From positions 1 through 45,824 of the forward strand of contig CAZRUA010000013.1 in NCBI GenBank assembly GCA_964603125.1: a stretch of 45,824 nucleotides of DNA, in the 5' to 3' direction. The notes under the pieces were generated by a model. That model was not told the origin of the DNA and did not search any database. It saw nothing but the letters and a program-made list of their open reading frames with translations. The first letter of the stretch is position 1. The number at the start of each line of letters is the position of its first letter. This document shows, piece by piece, positions 15,003-23,962 of the stretch. Source of the stretch: CAZRUA01 sp964603125 (GTDB lineage Bacteria; Bacteroidota; Bacteroidia; B-17B0; Aurantibacillaceae). The position numbers and the translations under genes are program-made.

Positions 15003-15641
15003 TTAAATGTTTGTTAAAGATGTTGAATAGAAAACTTCGGCGATAGTTTTTGTTTTATCTTCTTTTTTTTCTTGAGTAATATTTGATCGGAACATTTTAA
15101 CGGCTAAGGCAAGTAAAACAATTCCAAATACTTTACGTAAAATAGAAATTCCGCCTACTCCAAGCCATTTTTCTATAAGTCCCATTTTTTTGAGTACAAC
15201 AAATACAATAATAACATTTACAAAAATTCCAATTAGAATGGCGCTTAAACTGTAGTCGGCGCGCATAGAAAGTAAAGTTGTTAATGTACCAGTACCCGCA
15301 ATTAATGGGAATGCTAATGGAACAACTGATGCAGATGCGGGAACTTCATCCTTGTATAAACGAATTCCTAAAATCATTTCTAATGCAATAAAAAACAATA
15401 CAAATGAACCAGCAATAGCAAAGTCTTTCGTTGAAAGGCCGATAAGATTTAAGATGAATTCACCAGCAAATAAAAAAACCACCATTATTCCTAGTGAAAC
15501 CAATGATGCTTTTGCTGCTTGAATTTCGCCAACTTTTTGTTTTAAAGAAATGATAACTGGTATTGAGCCAATAACATCAATAACAGCAAACAAAACCATA
15601 ATTACGGTTCCAATTTCTTTAATATCAAAACGCCAGTTCAT
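15003..15641 (-). CDS. MarC-family integral membrane protein
   Basis: The 212-residue protein has six predicted membrane helices, for example IKEIGTVIMVLFAVIDVIGS, LVSLGIMVVFLFAGEFIL and ISILRKVFGIVLLALAVKMF. The motif FPLIAGTGTLTTLLS after VVPLAFP, near residues 108-125, is the MarC (UPF0056) hallmark. MarC proteins have no settled function; the original link to multiple antibiotic resistance did not hold up. Six base pairs separate it from the upstream reductase gene and 2 bp from rnhA, so it is inside the operon. The C-terminus (about 20 residues) is charged and probably cytoplasmic. Confidence 0.9.
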   Translation of the reverse strand: MNWRFDIKEIGTVIMVLFAVIDVIGSIPVIISLKQKVGEIQAAKASLVSLGIMVVFLFAGEFILNLIGLSTKDFAIAGSFVLFFIALEMILGIRLYKDEVPASASVVPLAFPLIAGTGTLTTLLSMRADYSLSAILIGIFVNVIIVFVVLKKMGLIEKWLGVGGISILRKVFGIVLLALAVKMFRSNITQEKKEDKTKTIAEVFYSTSLTNI

Positions 15642-15647
15642 ATTTAA

Positions 15648-16721
15648 TTAAATTGCGTCAAAATCTACAACAACTGTTTCTGTTATTGGATGAGCCTGAC
15701 AGGTTAAAATAAATCCTTCTTCAACTTCAGCATCAGTAAGGGCGAAGTTGGTATCCATTTTCACTTTTCCTTCAAGCACTTTAGCACGGCAAGTGCAGCA
15801 TACGCCTCCTTTGCAGCTAAATGGAGCATCTAAACCAGCATCAATAGAAGCATCTAAAATTGTTCTATCATTTGTGCTAAGTTCCATTTCAGTTTCAATA
15901 CCATATTGAATTACTTTAACTTTTGCCTTAACATTTGCTCCTAAGGCAGCTCCACCTTCTGCTTTTGCAACCGCTTCAGCAACCGCTGTAAAGTATTCGA
16001 TGTGAATTTTTTCTTTTGCAATTTTAACTGCTTCTAAAGCTTGTTTGATGTTTTCCATCATTGGAGCTGGACCACAAATGAAATATTCATCTGCATTAAC
16101 TCCACCATAATTTTCTAATATAGCTTTTACTCTATCTATAGTAAGTAAACCTTTTTGTAAATCACTAACAGCAGATGAAGGATGCTCGTATACGCTTAGG
16201 ATTTTTATTTTGCCAGCATTTTCGGCAGCAATTTTTTCTAATTCATTTTTAAAAATGCTTGAGTTTTCATCTTTGTTGGCGTAGATTAAAGTTATTGTGC
16301 TTTGTTTTTCAATGTAAAGCACACTTTTTAAAATACTCATCATAGGTGTAATTCCGCTACCACCAGCAAAAAGCACATATGATTTTTTATTAGCACCAGA
16401 TAAAACAGAGTGGAAATTTCCCATTGGAGTCATTACTTCCATTGAATCGCCAACTTTTAATGAGCGATTAATAAAAGTAGAGGCACGACCACCTTCAACT
16501 TCTTTAATGGCCACACGCAACTCTTTTTCGTTAGGAGCTGTGCATAAACTATAAGAACGGCGAAGCTCTTCGCCATTAATTGTAAGTTTTAGGGTAATGT
16601 ATTGCCCTTGTTTAAACAAATACTCAGGTTGTAATTGAGCAGGAACATCAAATGCTACTGAAACAGCTTCTGCGGTTTCTCTGCGAATATCTTTTACCTT
16701 TAAGGTATGAAAACGTGCCAT
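15648..16721 (-). CDS. PaaE-like NAD(P)H-ferredoxin-type reductase with [2Fe-2S] domain
   Basis: The 357-residue flavoprotein passes electrons from NAD(P)H through FAD to a plant-type [2Fe-2S] cluster. The FAD domain (1-100) shows RRSYSLC; the nucleotide domain shows LFAGGSGITPMMSILKS and YFICGPAPMMENIKQAL; and the C-terminal ferredoxin domain has C-x4-C-x2-C (CKGGVCCTC) plus a distal Cys in FILTCQAHP. This is the order of phenylacetate-CoA epoxidase reductase PaaE, but no paaABCD genes are nearby, and in Bacteroidota the gene is often free-standing; its oxygenase or desaturase partner is therefore unknown. A possible -7 box TAATTTTG lies at 16736-16743 (minus), with no clear -33. Confidence 0.9.
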   Translation of the reverse strand: MARFHTLKVKDIRRETAEAVSVAFDVPAQLQPEYLFKQGQYITLKLTINGEELRRSYSLCTAPNEKELRVAIKEVEGGRASTFINRSLKVGDSMEVMTPMGNFHSVLSGANKKSYVLFAGGSGITPMMSILKSVLYIEKQSTITLIYANKDENSSIFKNELEKIAAENAGKIKILSVYEHPSSAVSDLQKGLLTIDRVKAILENYGGVNADEYFICGPAPMMENIKQALEAVKIAKEKIHIEYFTAVAEAVAKAEGGAALGANVKAKVKVIQYGIETEMELSTNDRTILDASIDAGLDAPFSCKGGVCCTCRAKVLEGKVKMDTNFALTDAEVEEGFILTCQAHPITETVVVDFDAI

Positions 16722-16781
16722 AAAAAAATTTTTGGCAAAATTACGGGTTTTAGCTGAGAATACCTTGAAATTTTAGGGAAA

Positions 16782-18311
16782 TTAGCTTTCGATTAACATC
16801 AAAAATGGGATTCCAGAGGCACGACTTTTAGCCCAAGTTATATAATCAAAGTACTCAAAAGGTTCGCGCTCAAAATTGTCTTCTTTTATCTTGTTTAAAT
16901 CTTCAATTAGTTTTTCGTACACTAGCTTAATTTGTGGAGATTTTTCAGATTGTGTTAAATCATTAATAAAATCGAGAAATATTTTTTCGAATTTAAATAC
17001 ACGGTTTTTATTGTCTAAATAACGTTGAACAGTTTTAAATACATTTGGTAAATAATCCATATTTTTTAATTCGATATGAATCATGAGTTGAAGTATATAT
17101 GTAAAGCATTTTATATTTTCGTTTTCATCAATACTTTTATCATTTATTAATTCATTACTCCATTTAAGTGCTTCTTTTAACTTATTGTTGGCAAAGTAAC
17201 TTGCCGCGATATTGAAATAAAAAAATGCTTTTCTTGTTGGGGTTAACTTAGCTTCAAATTTTGGCAAATCGGCCTCTATTTTTAGTGCTGTTTGTAAGGC
17301 TTCTTCATACTTTCCTAAAGTTTTATAAAGCGTTATTTCAATACTATTGGCGCTCGAAAAAAGTTTTGTTTCTAAGTCAAAATTACCATCTATTTGGAAA
17401 AGTTTATTTACATCATGTAGTTTTCTTAAATACAAAAAGGCTTCATCATGCTTTTTAAGTTGTGAGCAGATAAAGATAATATTGGTTAAACCAGAGAAAT
17501 AAACATTAGGTTCTTCGGCAAACAAATGTGTGTTCTCTTCGATTAATTTGGCATTTGAAGCTAAATGAATATAGGAATTTTCGTAATCGCCTACACTAAA
17601 ATAAAAGGCGCTATAAGTATGGTGATAAATATATTTGTTTTCAATATTTAAACTATTCTCATCATGCTCAAAATCTTTATCCATAAAAGACTTGAATTTA
17701 TTTAATTCCTCTTCATTTCGGGCCTTACCTCCTTTGTTCAACTCCGAAAATAATTTACTTTTTACATTCCAAAAGCGGTTAAAAGTTTGAAGATTTTCTA
17801 AATTTCGTGAATCAAGATTTTGAATTTTAACAATATCTTCTTCTGCATCCTTTGAATACCCTGTGTTTTCAAGCAATCGTTTTTCCCAATTACTTATTTC
17901 AATCAAGGTGCTTATTTTTTCATATTTAACGGCAGTTTTTTTAATTGCGTTTAAAATTTTTGCAGCTTGTTCGTATAAAGCTTTTTTAAAAAGTATTTCA
18001 ACATAATGCAAATCTCTTTTTAATGTAGCTTCAATAGATGATTCAGAATAAAGTAAATCAAGGCTTTTTAAAATGCTGTCGTAAAGTCTTGATTTTGTTA
18101 CAGCAAAATTATTTACTAAAGCTTCACCTTTAAATTTTTCTAAAATTTGTTCTTCGTTGTAAGTTGATTGTTTATGAATAGCATCAATTAATTTGTCGGA
18201 AATAGTTGCGTTGCCAGTAGAGTTCTTTTGAAGATAATTTTTGAAATACCTTCTTTCCGCCACTGTAAGCGACTTAATTAATTGATGTAAATTATCAGAA
18301 GGTGTTTTCAT
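16782..18311 (-). CDS. Large helical-repeat (TPR-like) protein of unknown function
   Basis: The 509-residue soluble protein is almost all alpha-helical, with degenerate TPR-like pairs such as LYEQAAKILNAIKKTAVKYE, HTYSAFYFSVGDYENSYIHL, KLKEALKWSNELINDKSIDE and FKTVQRYLDNKNRVFKFEKI. The opening NLHQLIKSLTVAERRYFKNY is characteristic of a family found in many Bacteroidota, where a start of the type LIKSL-x-x-x-E-x-R-Y-F-K is shared; its function is unknown. It has no signal peptide or DNA-binding motif. The coding reading is long and uninterrupted. It lies 23 bp after the HerA/YjgR-type ATPase gene on the same strand, which suggests cotranscription. Confidence 0.8.
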   Translation of the reverse strand: MKTPSDNLHQLIKSLTVAERRYFKNYLQKNSTGNATISDKLIDAIHKQSTYNEEQILEKFKGEALVNNFAVTKSRLYDSILKSLDLLYSESSIEATLKRDLHYVEILFKKALYEQAAKILNAIKKTAVKYEKISTLIEISNWEKRLLENTGYSKDAEEDIVKIQNLDSRNLENLQTFNRFWNVKSKLFSELNKGGKARNEEELNKFKSFMDKDFEHDENSLNIENKYIYHHTYSAFYFSVGDYENSYIHLASNAKLIEENTHLFAEEPNVYFSGLTNIIFICSQLKKHDEAFLYLRKLHDVNKLFQIDGNFDLETKLFSSANSIEITLYKTLGKYEEALQTALKIEADLPKFEAKLTPTRKAFFYFNIAASYFANNKLKEALKWSNELINDKSIDENENIKCFTYILQLMIHIELKNMDYLPNVFKTVQRYLDNKNRVFKFEKIFLDFINDLTQSEKSPQIKLVYEKLIEDLNKIKEDNFEREPFEYFDYITWAKSRASGIPFLMLIES

Positions 18312-18334
18312 TAATTATCAAAGTGTTATTAAAA

Positions 18335-19894
18335 TTAAAACCAACCTTTTTTCTTTTTCGAAGAGCCTCCTAAACCTAATACACCCAACAATCCTCTCGC
18401 AATTTCCTTAAACACGGTTCTTCCAACTTGGCGAACCATAGTATTTTTACTTGCTTTTTCAATTAAACTAGGTTCTTCTTTTTCTTTTTTGGCTTCCTTT
18501 TTAACTTTAATTTCTTCAGTATTCTCTTCTTCAGCTGCAGCCTCTTCTAACTTAGCAGTAAGTATTTCATAAGCACTTTCTCTGTCGATTGCCTCATTGT
18601 ATTTCGAAACTATTTGTGATGCTGAAACTACTTGTGTAATTTCTTCATCAGTTAAAATTCCCATTCTGCTCATTGGAGCTCTTAAATGAGTTGCTGCTAA
18701 TGGTGTTGGATTACCTTTTTCGCTTAAAACAGTTATAAGAGCTTGGCCAATACCTAAGCTGGTAAGTAATTCATCAGTTTTGTAAAAATCACTAATGGGA
18801 TAATTTTCAGCAGTTTTTTTAATTGCTTTTCTATCCTTTTCTGTAAAAGCGCGTAAAGCATGTTGCACTTTCATTCCTAATTGTGCTAAAACATCATCTG
18901 GAATATCATATGGATTTTGTGTACAAAAGAAAATGCCAACACCTTTACTACGAATTAGTTTTACAATAGCTTCGATTTGATCAAGAAGTGCTTTGGATGC
19001 TTCGCTAAATATGAGATGCGCTTCGTCAATAAAAACACATAATTTAGGCTTGTCTAAATCACCAGCCTCAGGAAATGAGTGATAAATTTCGGCGAGCATC
19101 TGCAACATGAAGGTTGAAAATAATTTTGGTTTATCCTGAATGTCTGTTAAACGAATAATAGATACAATTCCTTTTCCTTGAGCATCGCATCTTACAAGGT
19201 CGCTCACTTCAAATGATTTTTCACCAAAAAATTGTTCAGCTCCTTGACTTTCAAGTTCAATTATTTTACGAAGTATAGTAGAAACCGTTGCAGAACTTAA
19301 ATTTCCGTATAGCTTTTGTATTTCTTCTTTACCTTCTTCTGTAGCTAACTGCATCAGTTTTTTAAAATCTTTTAAGTCAAGTAAAGGCAAATGCTTATCG
19401 TCGGCATATTTAAAAATTAGCGCAACAACTCCACTTTGTGTTTCATTTAAATCTAATATTTTTGAAAATAAAACTGGGCCAAATTCAGAAACAGTCGCTC
19501 TTAACTTAACGCCTGGTTGTTTAGAAAGACTCATTAATTCAGCCGTGCAGCCTTGTGGTGTGTATGGTATTCCATTAACAGTAGCGCGTTCTTCAATTTT
19601 AGGATTTGTAGCACCAGCTCTTGCAATACCAGATAAATCTCCTTTTAAATCCATCATTACAACGGGAATTCCTTTAACAGCCATGTTTTCAGCAATAATT
19701 TGAAGCGTAACTGTTTTACCGGTTCCTGTTGCTCCAGCTATTAAACCATGGCGATTAAGTGTTTTTAATGGAATTTTAACTTGAGCTCCTTGCTGAGGAA
19801 CACCATCAAGCAAAGCGCTTCCCATTAATAAATAATCTCCTTTGGTAGTATAACCCTCAGTTATGTTTTTTAAAAAGTCTTCGGTGCGTGCCAT
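18335..19894 (-). CDS. DUF853 (YjgR/HerA-like) ATPase
   Basis: The 519-residue P-loop ATPase belongs to the HerA/FtsK superfamily, YjgR branch (DUF853). Walker A is GATGTGKTVTLQIIAENMA near residues 53-71, Walker B is KLCVFIDEAHLIF, and GVGIFFCTQNPYDIPDDVL and VQHALRAFTEKDRKAI are the sensor and arginine-finger regions. The N-terminal YLLMGSALLDGVPQQGAQVK and the phrase VVMMDLKGDLSGIARAG are diagnostic for DUF853. The exact role is unknown; related HerA ATPases work in DNA processing. The final 60 residues are acidic then lysine-rich. It begins 3 bp after the lipoprotein gene. Confidence 0.93.
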   Translation of the reverse strand: MARTEDFLKNITEGYTTKGDYLLMGSALLDGVPQQGAQVKIPLKTLNRHGLIAGATGTGKTVTLQIIAENMAVKGIPVVMMDLKGDLSGIARAGATNPKIEERATVNGIPYTPQGCTAELMSLSKQPGVKLRATVSEFGPVLFSKILDLNETQSGVVALIFKYADDKHLPLLDLKDFKKLMQLATEEGKEEIQKLYGNLSSATVSTILRKIIELESQGAEQFFGEKSFEVSDLVRCDAQGKGIVSIIRLTDIQDKPKLFSTFMLQMLAEIYHSFPEAGDLDKPKLCVFIDEAHLIFSEASKALLDQIEAIVKLIRSKGVGIFFCTQNPYDIPDDVLAQLGMKVQHALRAFTEKDRKAIKKTAENYPISDFYKTDELLTSLGIGQALITVLSEKGNPTPLAATHLRAPMSRMGILTDEEITQVVSASQIVSKYNEAIDRESAYEILTAKLEEAAAEEENTEEIKVKKEAKKEKEEPSLIEKASKNTMVRQVGRTVFKEIARGLLGVLGLGGSSKKKKGWF

Positions 19895-19897
19895 ATT

Positions 19898-20449
19898 TTA
19901 AAACGATATTTTTAATATTGGATGTAATTCTAAATTGTTTTTTGCTTGTTTTCTTTTGTAGTGATGGTCAATATCTACAAAGGCAACTCCAGTAATTGTA
20001 ACGGTTTTCCCTTCTAAATTTTTTTCGTTAGTTTTTATAAACTCTCTCACTAATTTTATTTGAGATAAAAAACGTGATGTAGATGCGTATTCGCAATCGG
20101 GGTTAGCAGATTCAGATATCAGATAATTTTCATCGTTATCAACTAAACGCAAATGATAATCGCCATCCCACTCTTTTTTTAACTTATCAATTTTAGCTGT
20201 TACAGTATATGTTTTTAATTCTAAAGTCTGACGTGGAGTTTCTGATTTTACTTCTTCAGGAACAATTAAATCTCCTAAAAATTTAAGGCTACTAACTATA
20301 GCGTTTGTATCAATAAGAGCTGAGGATTGATCAGTACAAATTTTCACTTCTCTTCTTGTGTCGCCATTGCATGCTTCAGGATTATTTTTCCCTTTCTTTT
20401 TGCAAGAAAACGCAAGTAGAAGAATAAAGAAAACAAGGTATTTAAACAT
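19898..20449 (-). CDS. Lipoprotein of unknown function with HPIL-type C-terminus
   Basis: The 183-residue product has a lipoprotein signal MFKYLVFFILLLAFSC with Cys16. The mature domain contains AKIDKLKKEWDGDYHLRLVD, DNENYLISESANPDCEY and GVAFVDIDHHYKRKQAKNNL followed by ELHPILKISF. The pattern DGDYHL, then a C-terminal G-V-x-F-x-D-x-x-H ... ELHP, occurs in secreted bacterial proteins that I take to be an OB-fold-like domain; no activity has been assigned as far as I know. The Cys-rich start after Cys16 (KKKGKNNPEAC) is a flexible linker. It is 3 bp upstream of the DUF853 ATPase gene, with no clear promoter seen. Confidence 0.7.
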   Translation of the reverse strand: MFKYLVFFILLLAFSCKKKGKNNPEACNGDTRREVKICTDQSSALIDTNAIVSSLKFLGDLIVPEEVKSETPRQTLELKTYTVTAKIDKLKKEWDGDYHLRLVDNDENYLISESANPDCEYASTSRFLSQIKLVREFIKTNEKNLEGKTVTITGVAFVDIDHHYKRKQAKNNLELHPILKISF

Positions 20450-20519
20450 GCTGTTAAATTACAAAAAATGTTGGAAAACTATTTATGTCAATTCGATTAA
20501 TAAGCACTAATACCCGAAA

Positions 20520-21749
20520 TTAGGGAAGCTTAATAAATTTAAAAATAAGATGATTGATTGAGATAAAGTATTGACCTGATTTTAGTTCGCTAATATCAAT
20601 TTTACTGCTAGCTGTGCCCGATAAAATTATTTCACCAGTTATATTATAAATATTAAAACGAAAAGGGGATTTAGAGTTGATGTTTAAAGAATTTGTTGCG
20701 GGATTTGGAAATATAGAAACAGTTGGATTGTTTGGTTCGGCCGCTATACCAATAAGTTGAGTGTTTAGTGTAATAGAATAAGTTTCCGTTATGCAATTAT
20801 CATTAATGGTATGAGTAACTGAGTATACACCTGAATTAGCATATGTGTGAGTTGGATTAGTTTGGGTATCACTTCCTCCGTCTCCAAAATCCCAAAAGTG
20901 ATTACCTATTGTTGAGGGAGATGAAAATTGAAAACTGTTGTTTATAAGGTTCGCAAAGTCAAAGGGCGCCCAAACATCATTTATACCTAAGTTCCAGCTA
21001 TTTAAACTATCTCGCACAACATCGTGGGCAACTTGTTGTAAAAAACTGGCGTTGCTTAATGATGCAGTAAATGAATTATTTAAGACACTTTTATGAAATA
21101 GAGTTTCATAAAAAACACATGCCGCTAAATAAGATCCATCTAAAGAAGGATGGCTTTGGTCTGATTGATAAAGCTCTAATGTAGGGTTTAATGAGATTGA
21201 TTTTCTAAATGCTTCTCCAACACATGCCATAACACCGTGTGTTGTATCGGCAAATAATTTATAAGATTCTTTTAATCTGTCTTGCATACCTATATATGTG
21301 CATACGGGAGGATAAGCTGAACAGTTTGATGCATCGCCAAATTTTCTGCCCCATGTTTCGTAAAATACTGTTTTAGAGCAAAGGTTATTCATCTTTATTA
21401 AGCTATCTAGTTTGATAGCATAGGGTAATGTTTGACTGTTTACTTGATTTGGCGGAAATGAAGGCTCTTGACTTTGCGCCTGCAGCACAACATAATCCCA
21501 AGCGTTTGAATTTATTTTGGCAATACTGGTTGTGTTGTTATAATGATTTTGTAAAGTGTGTCCACCAGGACAATTACTGTCAAATACCAACGTGTCAGAA
21601 TTTGCTAATGCAATATCATGTATTAACTGAGGAAGATTATTTACATAAGTATAACTGTTTCCTAAAAACAAAACCTTTAAGCTTTTTTGAGCATAAATTA
21701 AATTATATGAAACAAAAGATAGTAGGAATATAAACGCTTGCTTTTTCAA
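20520..21749 (-). CDS. Secreted SGNH/GDSL hydrolase with PKD and T9SS sorting domains
   Basis: The 409-residue protein has a signal peptide (MKKQAFIFLLSFVSYNLIYA), an SGNH hydrolase-like domain (VLFLGNSYTYVNNLPQLIHD carrying the nucleophile serine, then GGHTLQNHYNN and DQSHPSLDGSYLAACVFYE with the D-x-x-H pair), a PKD domain (HFWDFGDGGSDTQTNPTHTY), and a C-terminal type A T9SS sorting domain (PTVSIFPNPATNSLNI to SGQYFISI). The T9SS would secrete it and remove or anchor the tail at the cell surface. The substrate is unknown; carbohydrate ester or lipid ester is possible. A possible -7 box TATTTTTG is at 21801-21808 (minus). Confidence 0.88.
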   Translation of the reverse strand: MKKQAFIFLLSFVSYNLIYAQKSLKVLFLGNSYTYVNNLPQLIHDIALANSDTLVFDSNCPGGHTLQNHYNNTTSIAKINSNAWDYVVLQAQSQEPSFPPNQVNSQTLPYAIKLDSLIKMNNLCSKTVFYETWGRKFGDASNCSAYPPVCTYIGMQDRLKESYKLFADTTHGVMACVGEAFRKSISLNPTLELYQSDQSHPSLDGSYLAACVFYETLFHKSVLNNSFTASLSNASFLQQVAHDVVRDSLNSWNLGINDVWAPFDFANLINNSFQFSSPSTIGNHFWDFGDGGSDTQTNPTHTYANSGVYSVTHTINDNCITETYSITLNTQLIGIAAEPNNPTVSIFPNPATNSLNINSKSPFRFNIYNITGEIILSGTASSKIDISELKSGQYFISINHLIFKFIKLP

Positions 21750-21968
21750 TTAAATACAGATTTAAACGAAATGCTAAGTTAGAAATTAATAGCGTTTTTA
21801 CAAAAATAAGGCTAGGAGATATTTCTTTTTAAAAAATGGGTGAACTGGTATCTTGGTTCCACAAACGGTGTTCATAACCGCATTTTCAGTTCATAAATAA
21901 ACTCTGCATGGTTTTATAAAGAGATTCAAACTTCCACTAATTTTATATTAAAATTTAAAAATATACAT

Positions 21969-23906
21969 ATGGAAAAATTAATTGCGTATTGGTGGGTTCT
22001 TATACCTGTGCTAATGCTAGTGTTTTACAAACTAATCTTTCGTTTATTAGGGATAGTTATAATACCTGAAGATAAAATAGGATTAGTAACAAAAAAGTTT
22101 GTGTTATTTGGCGAACACAAAGAGTTGCCCGATGGGCGTATTATTGCTGTAAATGGAGAGGCAGGCTTTCAGGCCAGAGCTTTGGCTCCAGGAATTTATT
22201 TTTGGAAATGGATTTGGCAATATGAAATAACACAACAAGTTTTAACTGTTATTCCTCAGGGAAAAATAGGATTACTAGTTGCTAAAGATGGTAACGAATT
22301 AGAAACGGGTAAAATTTTAGCTAGAAAAGTAGATTGTGATTCTTTTCAAAATGCTGAAGCTTTCATAAAAAATGGAGGACAAAAGGGACGTCAAAGCGCT
22401 TATATTACTGCAGGTACTTATCGTATTAATACATTTTTGTTTGAAATTATGTTAACGGATATGATTAGTATTAGTGAAAATATGGTGGGTATTGTAACAA
22501 CTATGGATGGCGCTCCAATTGAAGAAGGAGCAATTGCTGGTAAACATGTTGAAGGACACAATAATTTCCAAGATACTGATATGTTCTTGAAAAGTGGTGG
22601 TAACAAAGGTTTGCAACCGCAAGTAATTTTAGCAGGATCGTATTATTTAAATCCTTGGTTTGTTCAAGTAGAACAAATTAAAATGACTGAGATTCCTATT
22701 GGTTATGTTGGGGTTGTTATTTCATACGTTGGTACCGAGGGTAAGGATTTGAGTGGAGCAGAATTTAAACATGGTAATATTGTAAGTAAAGGTGAGAAAG
22801 GCGTTTGGGCTGAGCCTCTTGGTCCGGGTAAGTACCCAATTAATTCATACATTATGCGTGTAGAATTAGTTCCTACAACTAACCTTGTATTAAATTGGGC
22901 AAATGCAAGAAGTGAAGCGCATCAACTGGATAAACATTTATCTACAATCACAGTTCGTTCTAAAGATGGTTTCCCTTTTAATTTAGATGTGTCGCAAATT
23001 ATTCACATTCCGACAAATGAAGCGCCTAAAGTAATTGCACGTTTTGGAAACATGATTAATTTAGTTGGCCAGGTGTTAGAACCTACCATTGGTAACTATT
23101 TCCGTAACTCGGCTCAGGATAGTGATGTGATTGCTTTCTTAAGCACACGTAAAGAAAGGCAGGATGCTGCTAAGAAACGAATTAGTGAAGTTTTAGATTT
23201 ATATAATGTAAATGGTGTGGATACTTTAATTGGAGACATTGTACCACCAGAAAGCTTAATGAAAACTTTAACAGATAGAAAAATTGCTGAGGAACAAAAT
23301 GTAACTTTCGAAACCCAAAAGAAAGCTGAGGTAACTCGTCAGGCATTAGAAAAAGAAACTGCTGTAGCTGATATGCAAAAAGAAATTGTAAAGGCTGATC
23401 AAGGTGTTTTGATTTCTGAGCGTATTGCAGATGCGGCTGTTAAGAAAGCAACCGGTGAGGCGCAAAGCGTTAAAATATCTTCTAATGCAGAAGCAGATAG
23501 ATTAAAAGTGATTGCAGCAGCTGATGCTGAGAAAACAAAACTATCAGCTAACGCAGAAGCAGAGAAAGTAAAAATGCTTGCAAACGCAGAAGCTGAAAAA
23601 ATTCAAGTAACAGGTAATGCTGAGGCTGAGAAGATTTTAGCAATCGGTAAGTCAAGCGCTGAATCCTATAAATTGGCGGTTAGTGCTATGGGTGGAGATA
23701 ACTTTACTCAATTAAAAGTAACTGAGGCAATAGGTAAGGATAAGATTAAAATCATACCTGATATTTTAATTTCTGGTAATGAAGGTGGAGGTTCTAACGG
23801 ACCTATAAGCGGATTGCTAGGTTTAAAATTATTAGAAGAGGTTACTAAACGAAAAGAAAGTAGCGAAAAGAAAGAAGAAGTTAAAAAGGATGAAGAGAAG
23901 AAATAG
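21969..23906 (+). CDS. Flotillin-like SPFH protein with four vault-type repeats
   Basis: The 645-residue membrane protein has an N-terminal anchor (about 6-30), then four copies of a 65-75 residue unit starting near residues 30, 92, 165 and 240. Each opens with a motif like IPxxxIGLV, contains G-x-I and F-x-x-x-x-x-F-x-x-x-G-G-x-K-G in the middle two, and closes with G-x-Y-x-I/L-N. These resemble the repeats of major vault protein. A SPFH domain follows at about 310-480 (LSTITVRSKDGFPFNLDVSQ), then a long Ala/Glu coiled coil with NAEAEK repeats, and a charged tail. It probably forms membrane scaffolds. A strong terminator-like hairpin follows at 23925-23960. Confidence 0.87.
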   Translation: MEKLIAYWWVLIPVLMLVFYKLIFRLLGIVIIPEDKIGLVTKKFVLFGEHKELPDGRIIAVNGEAGFQARALAPGIYFWKWIWQYEITQQVLTVIPQGKIGLLVAKDGNELETGKILARKVDCDSFQNAEAFIKNGGQKGRQSAYITAGTYRINTFLFEIMLTDMISISENMVGIVTTMDGAPIEEGAIAGKHVEGHNNFQDTDMFLKSGGNKGLQPQVILAGSYYLNPWFVQVEQIKMTEIPIGYVGVVISYVGTEGKDLSGAEFKHGNIVSKGEKGVWAEPLGPGKYPINSYIMRVELVPTTNLVLNWANARSEAHQLDKHLSTITVRSKDGFPFNLDVSQIIHIPTNEAPKVIARFGNMINLVGQVLEPTIGNYFRNSAQDSDVIAFLSTRKERQDAAKKRISEVLDLYNVNGVDTLIGDIVPPESLMKTLTDRKIAEEQNVTFETQKKAEVTRQALEKETAVADMQKEIVKADQGVLISERIADAAVKKATGEAQSVKISSNAEADRLKVIAAADAEKTKLSANAEAEKVKMLANAEAEKIQVTGNAEAEKILAIGKSSAESYKLAVSAMGGDNFTQLKVTEAIGKDKIKIIPDILISGNEGGGSNGPISGLLGLKLLEEVTKRKESSEKKEEVKKDEEKK

Positions 23907-23924
23907 TTTGATTTTTTAGATTTT

Positions 23925-23960
23925 AAAAGGGTGTTTGAGTTAATCTTAAAAACCCTTTTT
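23925..23960. terminator. Bidirectional terminator between SPFH and radical SAM genes
   Basis: AAAAGGGT (23925-23932) pairs with ACCCTTTT (23952-23959), with a few more weak pairs in the loop. T-runs follow on the plus strand and precede it for the minus strand. It separates two convergent genes, 18 bp past one stop and 3 bp before the other. Confidence 0.75.
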
Positions 23961-23962
23961 AT

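Noticed and set aside
23470..23640. Short direct repeats resembling a small repeat array
   Set aside because: They are in-frame NAEAEK coding repeats of the SPFH coiled coil.
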